Source: Aminobacter anthyllidis
GTDB taxonomy: Bacteria; Pseudomonadota; Alphaproteobacteria; Rhizobiales; Rhizobiaceae
Length of the DNA stretch: 64,000 bases
Assembly (NCBI RefSeq): GCF_018555685.1
Contig: NZ_JAFLWW010000006.1
Span: forward strand, 434,001-498,000
Reading direction: 5' to 3'
Below are positions 45,955-54,784 of the stretch, piece by piece. Each line of letters begins with the position of its first letter. The first letter of the stretch is position 1. The notes below the pieces were generated by a model that searched no databases, had not been told where the DNA came from, and saw nothing but the letters and a program-made list of their open reading frames with translations. A program made the position numbers and the translations under genes.

Positions 45955-46683
45955 ATGTCCACCCTTATCCTGATCCCCGCCCGCATGGCCTCGACGCGCT
46001 TGCCGGGCAAGCCCTTGGCCGACATCGCCGGTCGCCCGATGATCGTCCATGTAGCTGCCCGCGCCTCGGAAAGCGGGCTCGGCCGGGTGGTCGTGGCGAC
46101 CGACACCGACATCGTGGCGGAGACGGTGAGGGCGCACGGCTTCGAGGCGGTGATGACCCGGGCCGATCATGAGTCGGGTTCGGACCGCATCTTCGAGGCG
46201 CTGACGACGCTCGATCCGAAAGGCGAGGTTGAGACGATCGTCAATGTCCAGGGCGATCTGCCGACGATCGATCCGGCAATCATCCAGGCAGCCCTGCGGC
46301 CGCTGCAGGAAAAGGCGGTCGACATCTCCACGCTTGGCGTCGAGATCACCCGCCACGAGGAAAAGGTCGACCCGAACGTTCCGAAGATCATCGGCTCGCC
46401 ACTGTCGGCGCAGCGGCTGAGGGCGCTCTATTTTACCCGCGCGACGGCACCCTGGGGCGATGGCCCGCTCTATCATCATGTCGGGCTTTATGTTTATCGC
46501 CGCGCCGCACTCGAGCGCTTCGTCGGGCTGGGCCCGTCGCCGCTTGAAAAGCGCGAACGCCTAGAACAGTTGCGGGCGCTCGAAGCCGGCATGCGCATCG
46601 ACGTCGAGCTTGTCGACACGGTGCCGCTCGGCGTCGACACGCCCGAACACCTCGAACGCGCGCGCGAACTTCTCTCGAACTAG
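45955..46683 (+). CDS. kdsB: 3-deoxy-manno-octulosonate cytidylyltransferase
   Basis: Activates Kdo with CTP for lipopolysaccharide core. The 242-residue protein begins [20 protein letters not shown], the nucleotide-binding signature, with [12 protein letters not shown] as the metal motif and [17 protein letters not shown]. Start at ATG 45955 fits the family length. It is followed 16 bp later by pheA. Confidence 0.96.
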   Translation: MSTLILIPARMASTRLPGKPLADIAGRPMIVHVAARASESGLGRVVVATDTDIVAETVRAHGFEAVMTRADHESGSDRIFEALTTLDPKGEVETIVNVQGDLPTIDPAIIQAALRPLQEKAVDISTLGVEITRHEEKVDPNVPKIIGSPLSAQRLRALYFTRATAPWGDGPLYHHVGLYVYRRAALERFVGLGPSPLEKRERLEQLRALEAGMRIDVELVDTVPLGVDTPEHLERARELLSN

Positions 46684-46699
46684 AACAGACAGGCCTACC

Positions 46700-47563
46700 A
46701 TGCCGACGACGACCAACAAGATTTCCTTCCAGGGCGAGCCGGGCGCCAATTCCGACACCGCCTGCCGCAACATGTTCCCCGACATGGAGCCGCTGCCCTG
46801 CGCGACCTTCGAGGATGCGTTCAACGCAGTCGAGACCGGCAAGGCCGATCTCGCCATGATCCCGATCGAGAACACGATCGCCGGCCGCGTCGCCGACATC
46901 CATCACCTGTTGCCGGAATCGAAGCTGCACATCGTCGGCGAATATTTCCTCCCGATCCATTTCCAGCTGATGGTACTGCCGGGCGTGCAGCGCTCCGAGA
47001 TCAAGACCGTGCACAGCCACATCCATGCACTCGGCCAGTGCCGCAAATACATCCGCAAGAACAGCTGGAAGCCGGTGATCGCCGGCGATACCGCAGGTGC
47101 CGCCAAGCTCGTTTCCGAGGTCAAGGACCGGACGATGGCCGCCCTTGCGCCGCGTCTCGCCGCCACGCTCTATGGCCTCGACATACTTGAAGAGAATGTC
47201 GAGGACACCGACAGCAACGTCACGCGCTTCGTCGTCCTGACCAAGAACAAGCAGTGGGTCGAGCGTCCGAGCCAGGACGCCAAGATGATGACGACTTTCA
47301 TGTTCCGCGTCCGCAACGTGCCGGCGGCGCTGTACAAGGCGATGGGCGGCTTCGCCACCAACGGCGTCAACATGACCAAGCTGGAGAGCTACCAGCTCGG
47401 CGCCTTCACCGCGACGCTGTTCTATGCCGACATCGAAGGCCATCCGGAAGACCCGGGCGTCACCCACGCGCTGGAGGAGCTGCGCTTCTTCTCGCGCGAG
47501 GTGCGTATCCTCGGCGTCTATCCGGCGAGCGATTCCCGCGAGGCGTGGCAGGTCGCCGACTGA
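46700..47563 (+). CDS. pheA: prephenate dehydratase
   Basis: Converts prephenate to phenylpyruvate in phenylalanine synthesis. The 287-residue protein has the PDT domain (ISFQGEPGANSDTA, MIPIENTIAGRVADIHHLL, and the catalytic TRF in VTRFVVL) and a C-terminal ACT domain (about 195-275). The usual ESRP effector motif is ESYQ here, as seen in alphaproteobacteria. No chorismate mutase domain is fused. Start ATG 46700, 16 bp after kdsB. Confidence 0.95.
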   Translation: MPTTTNKISFQGEPGANSDTACRNMFPDMEPLPCATFEDAFNAVETGKADLAMIPIENTIAGRVADIHHLLPESKLHIVGEYFLPIHFQLMVLPGVQRSEIKTVHSHIHALGQCRKYIRKNSWKPVIAGDTAGAAKLVSEVKDRTMAALAPRLAATLYGLDILEENVEDTDSNVTRFVVLTKNKQWVERPSQDAKMMTTFMFRVRNVPAALYKAMGGFATNGVNMTKLESYQLGAFTATLFYADIEGHPEDPGVTHALEELRFFSREVRILGVYPASDSREAWQVAD

Positions 47564-47583
47564 GGCGACACGTCTTCTTCAGG

Positions 47584-48525
47584 TCACCCCGCTTCCGCCC
47601 AGGTGCGGATGAGCTGGTGCGCAATGGCATGTCCCGGCGGCACCCTGAGTTCGGCGGGGTGGGTCCCGGCGAGCATCTGCAGCACTTCCGCCCGGGGAAA
47701 CCAGCGGCAGTCCTCCAGCTCGTCGGCGTCGGTCGAGATGTCCTGGTTGAGCGCTTCGCCATAGCAGCCGATCATCAGCGAATAGGGGAACGGCCAGGGC
47801 TGGCTCGAATGGTAGACGACGCGGCCGAGCCGGATGCCGGCTTCCTCAAGCGTTTCGCGCCGCACCGCCGCCTCGATCGTTTCGCCCGGCTCGATGAAGC
47901 CGGCGAGCGCCGAATAGACGCCCGGGGCGAAATGCCGGCCGCGGCCCATCAGGCACTTGTCGCCCGACACGGTCAGCATGATGGCGACCGGGTCGGTGCG
48001 CGGGAAGTGTTCGGTGCCGCATCCCGTGCAGCGGCGCTTGTAGCCGCCGGCGCGCATCTCGGTTTCAGCACCGCAGCGGCCGCAGAAGCGGTGGCTGGCA
48101 TGCCATGCGAGCAGGGCGGCACCTTGCGCCAGGGCGCCGAGGGCGGCCTCGTCGGTCAGGCGTTGCGCCAGGATGGAGCGGAAGTCGATGGCTTTCAGGT
48201 GCTCCGGCAAGCCCTCAAGCTCGGCAGCGACGGGCAGTGCCAGCATGGCGATGTCGTCTGCACGGCCGAGCAGGATCGCCTCGCCGGTTTGGGCACCCAT
48301 CGCCTCGGCCGTCGCGAGCGTGAAATATGGGTTGGGCGAAGTCTCGCTGAAATCGAGCAGCAGCCGCCCCGACGCGACCAGCAGCAGCCTTGCGCCGGGC
48401 TCCGCGAGCGCTTTCACTGCGGAATCGTCGCTGCGCTTTTCCGACTGGCGGTCGATGATGTTGCCGGCGAAGCCGAGGAAATGGCTGGCTTCACGCGTCG
48501 GTGCGTCGAACAGGCTGAAAGGCAT
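47584..48525 (-). CDS. nudC: NAD(+)/NADH pyrophosphatase
   Basis: Nudix hydrolase that splits NADH to NMNH and AMP, and in E. coli also removes NAD caps from RNA. The 313-residue protein has a zinc ribbon (CGRCGAE, then CTGCGTEHFPR), the Nudix box GFIEPGETIEAAVRRETLEE, and the NudC signature SQPWPFPYSLM. It converges on pheA and is 29 bp after the HIT gene on the same strand. Confidence 0.95.
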   Translation of the reverse strand: MPFSLFDAPTREASHFLGFAGNIIDRQSEKRSDDSAVKALAEPGARLLLVASGRLLLDFSETSPNPYFTLATAEAMGAQTGEAILLGRADDIAMLALPVAAELEGLPEHLKAIDFRSILAQRLTDEAALGALAQGAALLAWHASHRFCGRCGAETEMRAGGYKRRCTGCGTEHFPRTDPVAIMLTVSGDKCLMGRGRHFAPGVYSALAGFIEPGETIEAAVRRETLEEAGIRLGRVVYHSSQPWPFPYSLMIGCYGEALNQDISTDADELEDCRWFPRAEVLQMLAGTHPAELRVPPGHAIAHQLIRTWAEAG

Positions 48526-48554
48526 CTGAAACTCGGTCTGCGTCGTTTCGGCTG

Positions 48555-48974
48555 TTATAGAGCCGACTTGATGCGCTCGGCAAACCGGTGGAGATCGTCG
48601 CGGCGATAAGGCTCGCGCACGCCATGGCCCCAGACCGGGCCAGGCCAGCCGGGATCGCCCTCGGAGCGCCCGACGACATGGAAATGCAACTGTCGCACGA
48701 TGTTGCCAAGCGCGCCGCTGTTGATCTTGGCGCAGCCGGTGGATTGCTTCAGCGCATGCGCCACCATGTTGCTCTCGAAGGTCAGCATCGCCTGGTCGAG
48801 CGGGGTGAGGTCATGGATTTCCTCGACGCCGGGGCGCTGTGGCACGAGCACCAACCAAGGCCAGCGTCGGTCATTCATCACGCGCAATTCGCAAAGGCCG
48901 AGCCACATCAGCGGTTCGCTATCGGCGTCGAGACGCGAATCCAGCGTAAACCCGGCCTTGAGCCCCGAAATCAT
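48555..48974 (-). CDS. HIT family hydrolase
   Basis: The 139-residue histidine-triad protein has QLHFHVVGRSEGDPGWP, in which the third His is replaced by Arg (HFHVVGR), so catalytic competence is reduced in the classic scheme. This variant is common in the alphaproteobacterial subfamily. Substrate unknown, likely a nucleotide. It precedes nudC on the same strand. Confidence 0.87.
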   Translation of the reverse strand: MISGLKAGFTLDSRLDADSEPLMWLGLCELRVMNDRRWPWLVLVPQRPGVEEIHDLTPLDQAMLTFESNMVAHALKQSTGCAKINSGALGNIVRQLHFHVVGRSEGDPGWPGPVWGHGVREPYRRDDLHRFAERIKSAL

Positions 48975-49127
48975 CGGCGTTTCCCTTGTTTGATCGAAGG
49001 CTAGAGTGTGGCTGTCATGGCTGCAAGCGAATCATTGAAAAGACCGGGCCAGAAACATCGCAAGGCGCACTGACGCACCGCGCGTTGCGCCGATATGCTA
49101 TGCGTCGAACGTCAGCGGAGATGCGCA

Positions 49128-49568
49128 ATGTTTGCCGGTCAGATCGCCCTGGTTCTCGCGGCCGCCTTTGCCGGTGCGGCATTCTACATCAATTTCGCCG
49201 AACAGCCCGCACGGCTCGGCCTCGACGACAAGAATCTGCTCGCGCAGTGGAAGCCGAGCTATGCCGCAGGCTTCACCATGCAGGCGAGCCTTGCAGCCGT
49301 GTCCGGTTTGCTTGGCCTGCTGGCCGCCTGGCTGGCGGCGGACTGGCGCTGGGTTGTCGGCTCGGCGCTGATGCTCGCCAACTGGCCTTACACAATGCTC
49401 GGCATCATGCCGACCAACAAGCGGCTCGAGGCGATACCGAACGAGGAAGGCGGCGCCGCGTCCCGGCGGCTGATCGTGCATTGGGGAACGTTGCATGCGC
49501 TGCGCACCGGTCTCGGCGTCGCGGCAACGCTAGCCTATCTCTGGGCGCTGAACTTCGGCAGCGCCTGA
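49128..49568 (+). CDS. DUF1772 membrane protein
   Basis: The 146-residue integral membrane protein has about four helices (for example ALVLAAAFAGAAFYINFAE and VVGSALMLANWPYTMLGIMP). The features WKPSYAAGF, NWPYTMLGIMPTNKRL and VHWGTLHALRTGLG are DUF1772 hallmarks, a family that includes anthrone-oxygenase-like proteins. Function unknown. GCGGAG stands 7 bases before the ATG at 49128. Confidence 0.8.
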   Translation: MFAGQIALVLAAAFAGAAFYINFAEQPARLGLDDKNLLAQWKPSYAAGFTMQASLAAVSGLLGLLAAWLAADWRWVVGSALMLANWPYTMLGIMPTNKRLEAIPNEEGGAASRRLIVHWGTLHALRTGLGVAATLAYLWALNFGSA

Positions 49569-49598
49569 TCGTCGCGTCGACATGTCGTCCAAGGGCTC

Positions 49599-49627
49599 TT
49601 GCAATTGGTGCGGCAATTGCCGATATG
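49599..49627 (+). promoter_or_regulatory. candidate promoter of the SRP RNA
   Basis: TTGCAA (49599-49604), 17-base spacer, GATATG (49622-49627), 7 bases before the predicted RNA 5' end. Confidence 0.45.
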
Positions 49628-49633
49628 GAGGTT

Positions 49634-49729
49634 GGGAGGTTGGTGGTGGACGATCCACTCGCCAACCGGGTCAGGTCCGGAAGGAAGCAGCCCTAACGAG
49701 CCCGGAACGGGTCATTGTTCCAGCCTCCC
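49634..49729 (+). ncRNA. ffs: signal recognition particle RNA (4.5S, small bacterial type)
   Basis: The conserved apical part GGTCAGGTCCGGAAGGAAGC at 49669-49688, with the GGAA tetraloop and both symmetric loops, matches bacterial SRP RNA. The ends GGGAGGTTGG (49634) and CCAGCCTCCC (to 49729) pair to close the hairpin, giving about 96 nt. It works with Ffh in membrane targeting. Location just upstream of dnaX is common in alphaproteobacteria. Confidence 0.95.
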
Positions 49730-49853
49730 GCCTCTTCGCCCTTCTCCGCGTCATTGACGGCGTTGCGCCGTGCGGGCGAAACTCGTTTCGCGGAATCGGC
49801 CCTTTGCGGTCGAGGCAGGGGCGCCAATACGAACGGGCGGGCGAACGGGGCGG

Positions 49854-51671
49854 ATGAGCGAAGCCGGACAAACCGATAACAGCAAGGCCTACCGCGTTCT
49901 CGCGCGCAAGTATCGTCCTGCGGATTTTACGGCACTCGTCGGCCAGGAGCCGATGGTCCAGACGCTGACCAACGCCTTTTCCTCGGGACGTATCGCTCAG
50001 GCCTGGATGCTGACCGGCGTCCGCGGCGTCGGCAAGACCACCACCGCCCGCATCCTGGCACGTGCACTCAACTACAAGACGCCCGACATTGACCGCCCGT
50101 CCGTCGACCTCACCGTGCTCGGCGAGCATTGCCAGTCGATCATGGAAGGCCGCCATGTCGACGTCATCGAGATGGACGCCGCGTCCCACACCGGCATCGA
50201 CGATATCAGGGACATCATCGACCGCGTCCGCTATGCGCCCGTTTCGGCGCGCTACAAGGTCTACATCATCGACGAGGTGCACATGCTGTCGACGCAGGCC
50301 TTCAACGGCCTGCTCAAGACGCTGGAAGAGCCGCCTCCGCATGTGAAGTTCATCTTCGCCACCACCGAAATCCGCAAGGTGCCGATCACGGTGCTGTCGC
50401 GCTGCCAGCGCTTCGACCTGCGCCGCATCGACGCCGGCAAGCTTGTCGGGCATCTGCGCAACATTTCGGCGCAGGAAGGCATATCGGTCGAAGACGACGC
50501 TTTGGCCATGGTCGCGCGCGCGGCCGAGGGCTCGGCGCGCGATTCGCTGTCGATCCTCGACCAGGCCATCGCCCATGGCGGCGGCACGGTGACCACGGAA
50601 GCGGTGCGTGCCATGCTCGGCCTTGCCGACCGGGCGCGGGTCGTCGACCTGTTCGAAAACATCATGAAGGGCGACATCGCTGCCGCCCTTGGCGAGTTGC
50701 GCGCGCAGTACGACACCGGCGCCGACCCGGTGGCGGTGCTGAACGACCTTGCCGAATTCACCCATCTGGTTACCCGCCTGCGTTTCGTGCCGTCGGCGGC
50801 CGATGACGCCTCGCTGTCCGAGGACGAGCGCAAGAGGGGCGTGGAATTCGCCCAGTCTCTTTCCGTCAGGGTGCTTTCCCGCGCGTGGCAGATGCTGCTC
50901 AAGGGCATTCCCGAGGTGCAATCGTCCAACCGGCCGGTCAGTGCTGCCGAGATGGTTCTGATCCGGCTGGCCCACGCCGCCGACCTGCCGACGCTCGACG
51001 AAGCGCTGAAATCGCTCGGCGATGCGCCGTCGCAGCCTTCGGGCGCCCCTCGCAATGGTGGTGGCATGCCTGCCGGCGGCAATGGCGGAGCCGGCGCTTC
51101 GGCCGTGTCGCAGGCGCGCATGCCGGTCAGCAATGGTGGCGGCCAGGCGATGCGCCTGGTTGAAAGCGCACCCGCTCCCACGGCCTTCGTCGCGCCGACG
51201 CCCGCACCGGAGCCGGTTGTCGATGCGGTGCCGGTGCGCACCATCGCCGAGCTCGCGAACCTCGCCGAAGCCAACCGCGAAATGGCCTTCAAGGTACTGA
51301 TCCGCCGTGCTGTGCGCCCGGTGCGCATCGAGCCCGGCCATATCGAATGCAGCCTGACCTCTGACGCGCCGCGCACGTTCCTCAACGACCTGACAACCAA
51401 GCTGAAGCAATGGACCGGCCGCCACTGGATGGTGTCGCTGTCGCGCGAGGAAGGCGGACCGACGCTGGCCGAGCTCGAGGCGACCAAGCGCGAGGTCGCT
51501 CTTACCGATGCCAAGGCGGACCCGACTGTCGCGGCGATCCTGTCGCGCTTTCCCGGCGCCAAGATCATCGACGTGCGCCTGCCGACGGCGCCGGATGCAC
51601 CTGACCTTGATACCGACACCGAGTTGCCGCCCGATCCGGGCGTGGACAACGACGATGACGAACCGTTCTGA
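49854..51671 (+). CDS. dnaX: DNA polymerase III subunits gamma/tau
   Basis: Clamp-loader ATPase, 605 residues. Starts MSEAGQTDNSKAYRVLARKY; Walker A is GVRGVGKTTTARILA, Walker B region VYIIDEVHMLS, sensor ATTEIRKVP. The zinc-ribbon cysteines of E. coli are mostly absent: only GEHC remains in that segment. A low-complexity Gly/Ala/Pro linker (about 390-470) leads to the C-terminal tau-like domain. I saw no clear slippery site for the short gamma form. ybaB and recR are its usual partners. Confidence 0.96.
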   Translation: MSEAGQTDNSKAYRVLARKYRPADFTALVGQEPMVQTLTNAFSSGRIAQAWMLTGVRGVGKTTTARILARALNYKTPDIDRPSVDLTVLGEHCQSIMEGRHVDVIEMDAASHTGIDDIRDIIDRVRYAPVSARYKVYIIDEVHMLSTQAFNGLLKTLEEPPPHVKFIFATTEIRKVPITVLSRCQRFDLRRIDAGKLVGHLRNISAQEGISVEDDALAMVARAAEGSARDSLSILDQAIAHGGGTVTTEAVRAMLGLADRARVVDLFENIMKGDIAAALGELRAQYDTGADPVAVLNDLAEFTHLVTRLRFVPSAADDASLSEDERKRGVEFAQSLSVRVLSRAWQMLLKGIPEVQSSNRPVSAAEMVLIRLAHAADLPTLDEALKSLGDAPSQPSGAPRNGGGMPAGGNGGAGASAVSQARMPVSNGGGQAMRLVESAPAPTAFVAPTPAPEPVVDAVPVRTIAELANLAEANREMAFKVLIRRAVRPVRIEPGHIECSLTSDAPRTFLNDLTTKLKQWTGRHWMVSLSREEGGPTLAELEATKREVALTDAKADPTVAAILSRFPGAKIIDVRLPTAPDAPDLDTDTELPPDPGVDNDDDEPF

Positions 51672-51689
51672 GACGAAAGGACAAAGACG

Positions 51690-52013
51690 ATGAAGGATCT
51701 CCTCGGCCTGATGGGCAAGGCGAAGGAAATGCAGGCCAAGCTCCAGGCCATGCAGGAGGAGGTCGCCCTGATCGAGGCGACCGGCCAGTCCGGCGGTGGC
51801 CTGGTTATCGTGACGCTTTCGGGCAAGTCGGAAATGAAGTCGGTGAAGATCGATCCGTCGCTGCTGAAAGAAGGCGAGGGCGAGATTCTCGAAGACCTGA
51901 TCGTCGCCGCGCACAACGACGCCAAGGCCAAGGTCGAGGCGACGATGCAGGAAAAGACCAAGGCCCTGACCGCCGGCCTGCCGATCCCGCCGGGCATGAA
52001 GCTGCCGTTCTGA
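51690..52013 (+). CDS. ybaB: YbaB/EbfC family nucleoid-associated protein
   Basis: Small DNA-binding protein of 107 residues. It has [20 protein letters not shown], a long helix, then [20 protein letters not shown], and ends [12 protein letters not shown], the family terminus. Lies 18 bp after dnaX as usual. The normal next gene, recR, is 2.1 kb further on here. Confidence 0.95.
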   Translation: MKDLLGLMGKAKEMQAKLQAMQEEVALIEATGQSGGGLVIVTLSGKSEMKSVKIDPSLLKEGEGEILEDLIVAAHNDAKAKVEATMQEKTKALTAGLPIPPGMKLPF

Positions 52014-52018
52014 GAAAG

Positions 52019-52128
52019 AGCGAATAGGGAATAGTGAGTGGCGAATAGTGGCGGCGCTTGATCTTCAGGCGCCGTTTCTCGTCAATCTATTCGCTATTCG
52101 CTATTCGCTATTCGCTATTCGCTATTCG
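52019..52128. repeat. hairpin repeat with six tandem CTATTCG units (family E, copy 1)
   Basis: Starts with CGAATAGGGAATAGTGAGTG (52021), then a GGCGC/GCGCC inner hairpin, and ends with six head-to-tail copies of CTATTCG (52087-52128). The tandem units complement the first part. The last unit touches the stop codon of the convergent dehydrogenase gene. A related copy lies at 54063-54140. Confidence 0.85.
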
Positions 52129-52129
52129 C

Positions 52130-53170
<1,041 letters not shown>

Positions 53171-53350
53171 TGTGTCTTCCTCTTGCTTTTGGAGCGTCGC
53201 GCGGGCCTTTGGCATCGACAATAGCGACCGAGCGTTGCAGTGGCGACCCCGGCAATGAGGCACGTCTCAGCCTTCGGCCATCATTTTGCCCGAAACGAGC
53301 GCATTGTTGCTGCAATCTGGGGACGTGGCGGGCATACGAGAGGGGCGCTT

Positions 53351-54061
53351 TTGATCGCCAAGAATTGGAAGATGCCGATGCTTGTCGGCGTCGTGGCCTT
53401 GCCGTTCATCGTTTCGGGATGCACCACCAGCAAGCTCGCTGACGGCATTACCACGAGTTCGGTTCGTTCGGGTTCCTACGCCTATACGGCGAAGGACAAG
53501 GAATGCCTGGCCAGGGCGATGTTCTTCGAATCCAACCGCTCCAGCCGCGACGGCCTTGTCGCCGTCGGCAGCGTCGTCATGAACCGTCTCAAGTCGGGCG
53601 AGTATGGCGACAGCGTCTGCGGCGTGGTCGGCCAGAAGAACCAGTTCGCGCCCGGGGTTTTGTCGCGGCCGATGAATTCAAAGGCCTTGCCCGACGTACA
53701 GGCGGCCGCGGAATCCGTGCTCAAGGGCGAGCGCCATCCCAAGGTGAAGGACGAAGTGATGTTCTTCCACACGGCAGGGCTGAAATTCCCCTACAAGAAC
53801 ATGCACTACACAACCGTCGCCGGCGGCAACGCCTTCTACGAGAAGCGCAGCCGCAGAAAGCCGCTGCCAGCCATGCCCGAAACGATGGTCGCCTCAGTCG
53901 AGCAGCCGGCGCTGCCTGGCGTCGTCGAGGAGGCGCCGGCGACTGTCGCTTCCGCCGGTTCCGATGCAGCCCTGGCCAGCGCGATGTCGTTCCAGGCGAC
54001 CCCGGAGAATGCCGACGCGATCGGCGCGCTGATCGCCAGCCAGGATCGGCCGATGGAATGA
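53351..54061 (+). CDS. SleB-like cell wall hydrolase, probable lipoprotein
   Basis: Hydrolase_2 family protein related to spore cortex-lytic SleB, in this setting a peptidoglycan enzyme. The leader ends with a lipobox (VALPFIVSGCTTSK). The catalytic domain (about 60-165) has ECLARAMFFESNRSSRDG, with the presumed catalytic Glu, and VGSVVMNRLKSGEYG, NQFAPGVLSR. A Pro/Ala/Val-rich tail follows. I chose TTG 53351, with GAGAGGGG 6 bases before it, so that the signal sequence is N-terminal; ATG 53372 also fits, and the frame is open to 53240. Confidence 0.85.
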   Translation: MIAKNWKMPMLVGVVALPFIVSGCTTSKLADGITTSSVRSGSYAYTAKDKECLARAMFFESNRSSRDGLVAVGSVVMNRLKSGEYGDSVCGVVGQKNQFAPGVLSRPMNSKALPDVQAAAESVLKGERHPKVKDEVMFFHTAGLKFPYKNMHYTTVAGGNAFYEKRSRRKPLPAMPETMVASVEQPALPGVVEEAPATVASAGSDAALASAMSFQATPENADAIGALIASQDRPME

Positions 54062-54062
54062 T

Positions 54063-54140
54063 CGAATAGGGAGTAGTGGGGCCTGAGCGGTGGCGCCGCA
54101 CCGCTACTTCACTATTCGCTACTCACTATTCGCTACTCGT
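54063..54140. repeat. hairpin repeat of the CGAATAG/CTATTCG type (family E, copy 2)
   Basis: CGAATAGGGAGTAGTG near 54063 is answered by CACTATTCGCTACTCACTAT near 54110. It is a degenerate relative of the 52019-52128 repeat and stands between the SleB-like gene and recR. Confidence 0.75.
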
Positions 54141-54154
54141 TTTATATCGCTTCC

Positions 54155-54760
54155 ATGTCGAAGCGAATCGCCGGTCCCGAGATCGAACGCCTGATCCAGC
54201 TCCTGGCCAAGGTGCCGGGGCTTGGGCCGCGTTCGGCCCGCCGCGCCGCCCTTCACCTGATCAAGAAGAAAGAACAGCTGCTCGCGCCGCTGGCCGACGC
54301 CATGAGCGAAGCGGTCGACAAGGTGCGGGTGTGCTCGACCTGCGGCAATGTCGACACCTCCGACCCTTGCATGATCTGCACCGATCCGCGCCGTGACTCG
54401 ACCACCATCATCGTTGTCGAGGATGTGTCCGATCTCTGGGCGCTGGAGCGGGCTGGCGCCATGAACGCGCGTTTCCATGTGCTCGGCGGCACGCTGTCGC
54501 CGCTTGATGGCGTGGGCCCGGACCAGCTGACCATCAAGCAGCTGGTGACGCGGATCGCCGAGGGTGGGGTCAGCGAGGTCATTCTCGCGGTTAACGCCAC
54601 GGTCGAGGGCCAGACCACGGCGCATTACCTGACCGATCAGCTTTCCGGCTTCGACATCAAGGTCACACGGCTGGCGCATGGCGTGCCGGTCGGCGGCGAG
54701 CTCGACTATCTCGACGAGGGCACGCTGTCAGCTGCGCTCAAGTCGCGGACCGTGTTTTGA
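54155..54760 (+). CDS. recR: recombination mediator protein RecR
   Basis: DNA-binding ring protein that works with RecF and RecO. The 201-residue protein starts [20 protein letters not shown], has the HhH region [13 protein letters not shown], a zinc finger ([16 protein letters not shown]), and a Toprim domain ([14 protein letters not shown]), ending [14 protein letters not shown]. Normally directly after dnaX-ybaB; here split from them by 2.1 kb. Confidence 0.96.
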   Translation: MSKRIAGPEIERLIQLLAKVPGLGPRSARRAALHLIKKKEQLLAPLADAMSEAVDKVRVCSTCGNVDTSDPCMICTDPRRDSTTIIVVEDVSDLWALERAGAMNARFHVLGGTLSPLDGVGPDQLTIKQLVTRIAEGGVSEVILAVNATVEGQTTAHYLTDQLSGFDIKVTRLAHGVPVGGELDYLDEGTLSAALKSRTVF

Positions 54761-54784
54761 CGCAATTGCGGTGAAGGAAGCTGC

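Noticed and set aside
49770-49853. Longer N terminus for dnaX
   Set aside because: The extra 28 codons lack family likeness and lie just after the SRP RNA; the MSEAGQTD start fits.
51060-51240. Programmed frameshift site for a gamma form of DnaX
   Set aside because: No A-rich slippery heptamer with a following hairpin could be seen in the linker region.
49671-51914. Long minus-strand open frame (747 codons) opposite dnaX
   Set aside because: His/Arg/Asp-rich composition typical of an antisense shadow; dnaX motifs are unmistakable on the plus strand.
52087-52128. Tandem repeat considered as a CRISPR array
   Set aside because: Seven-base units with no spacers and no cas genes.
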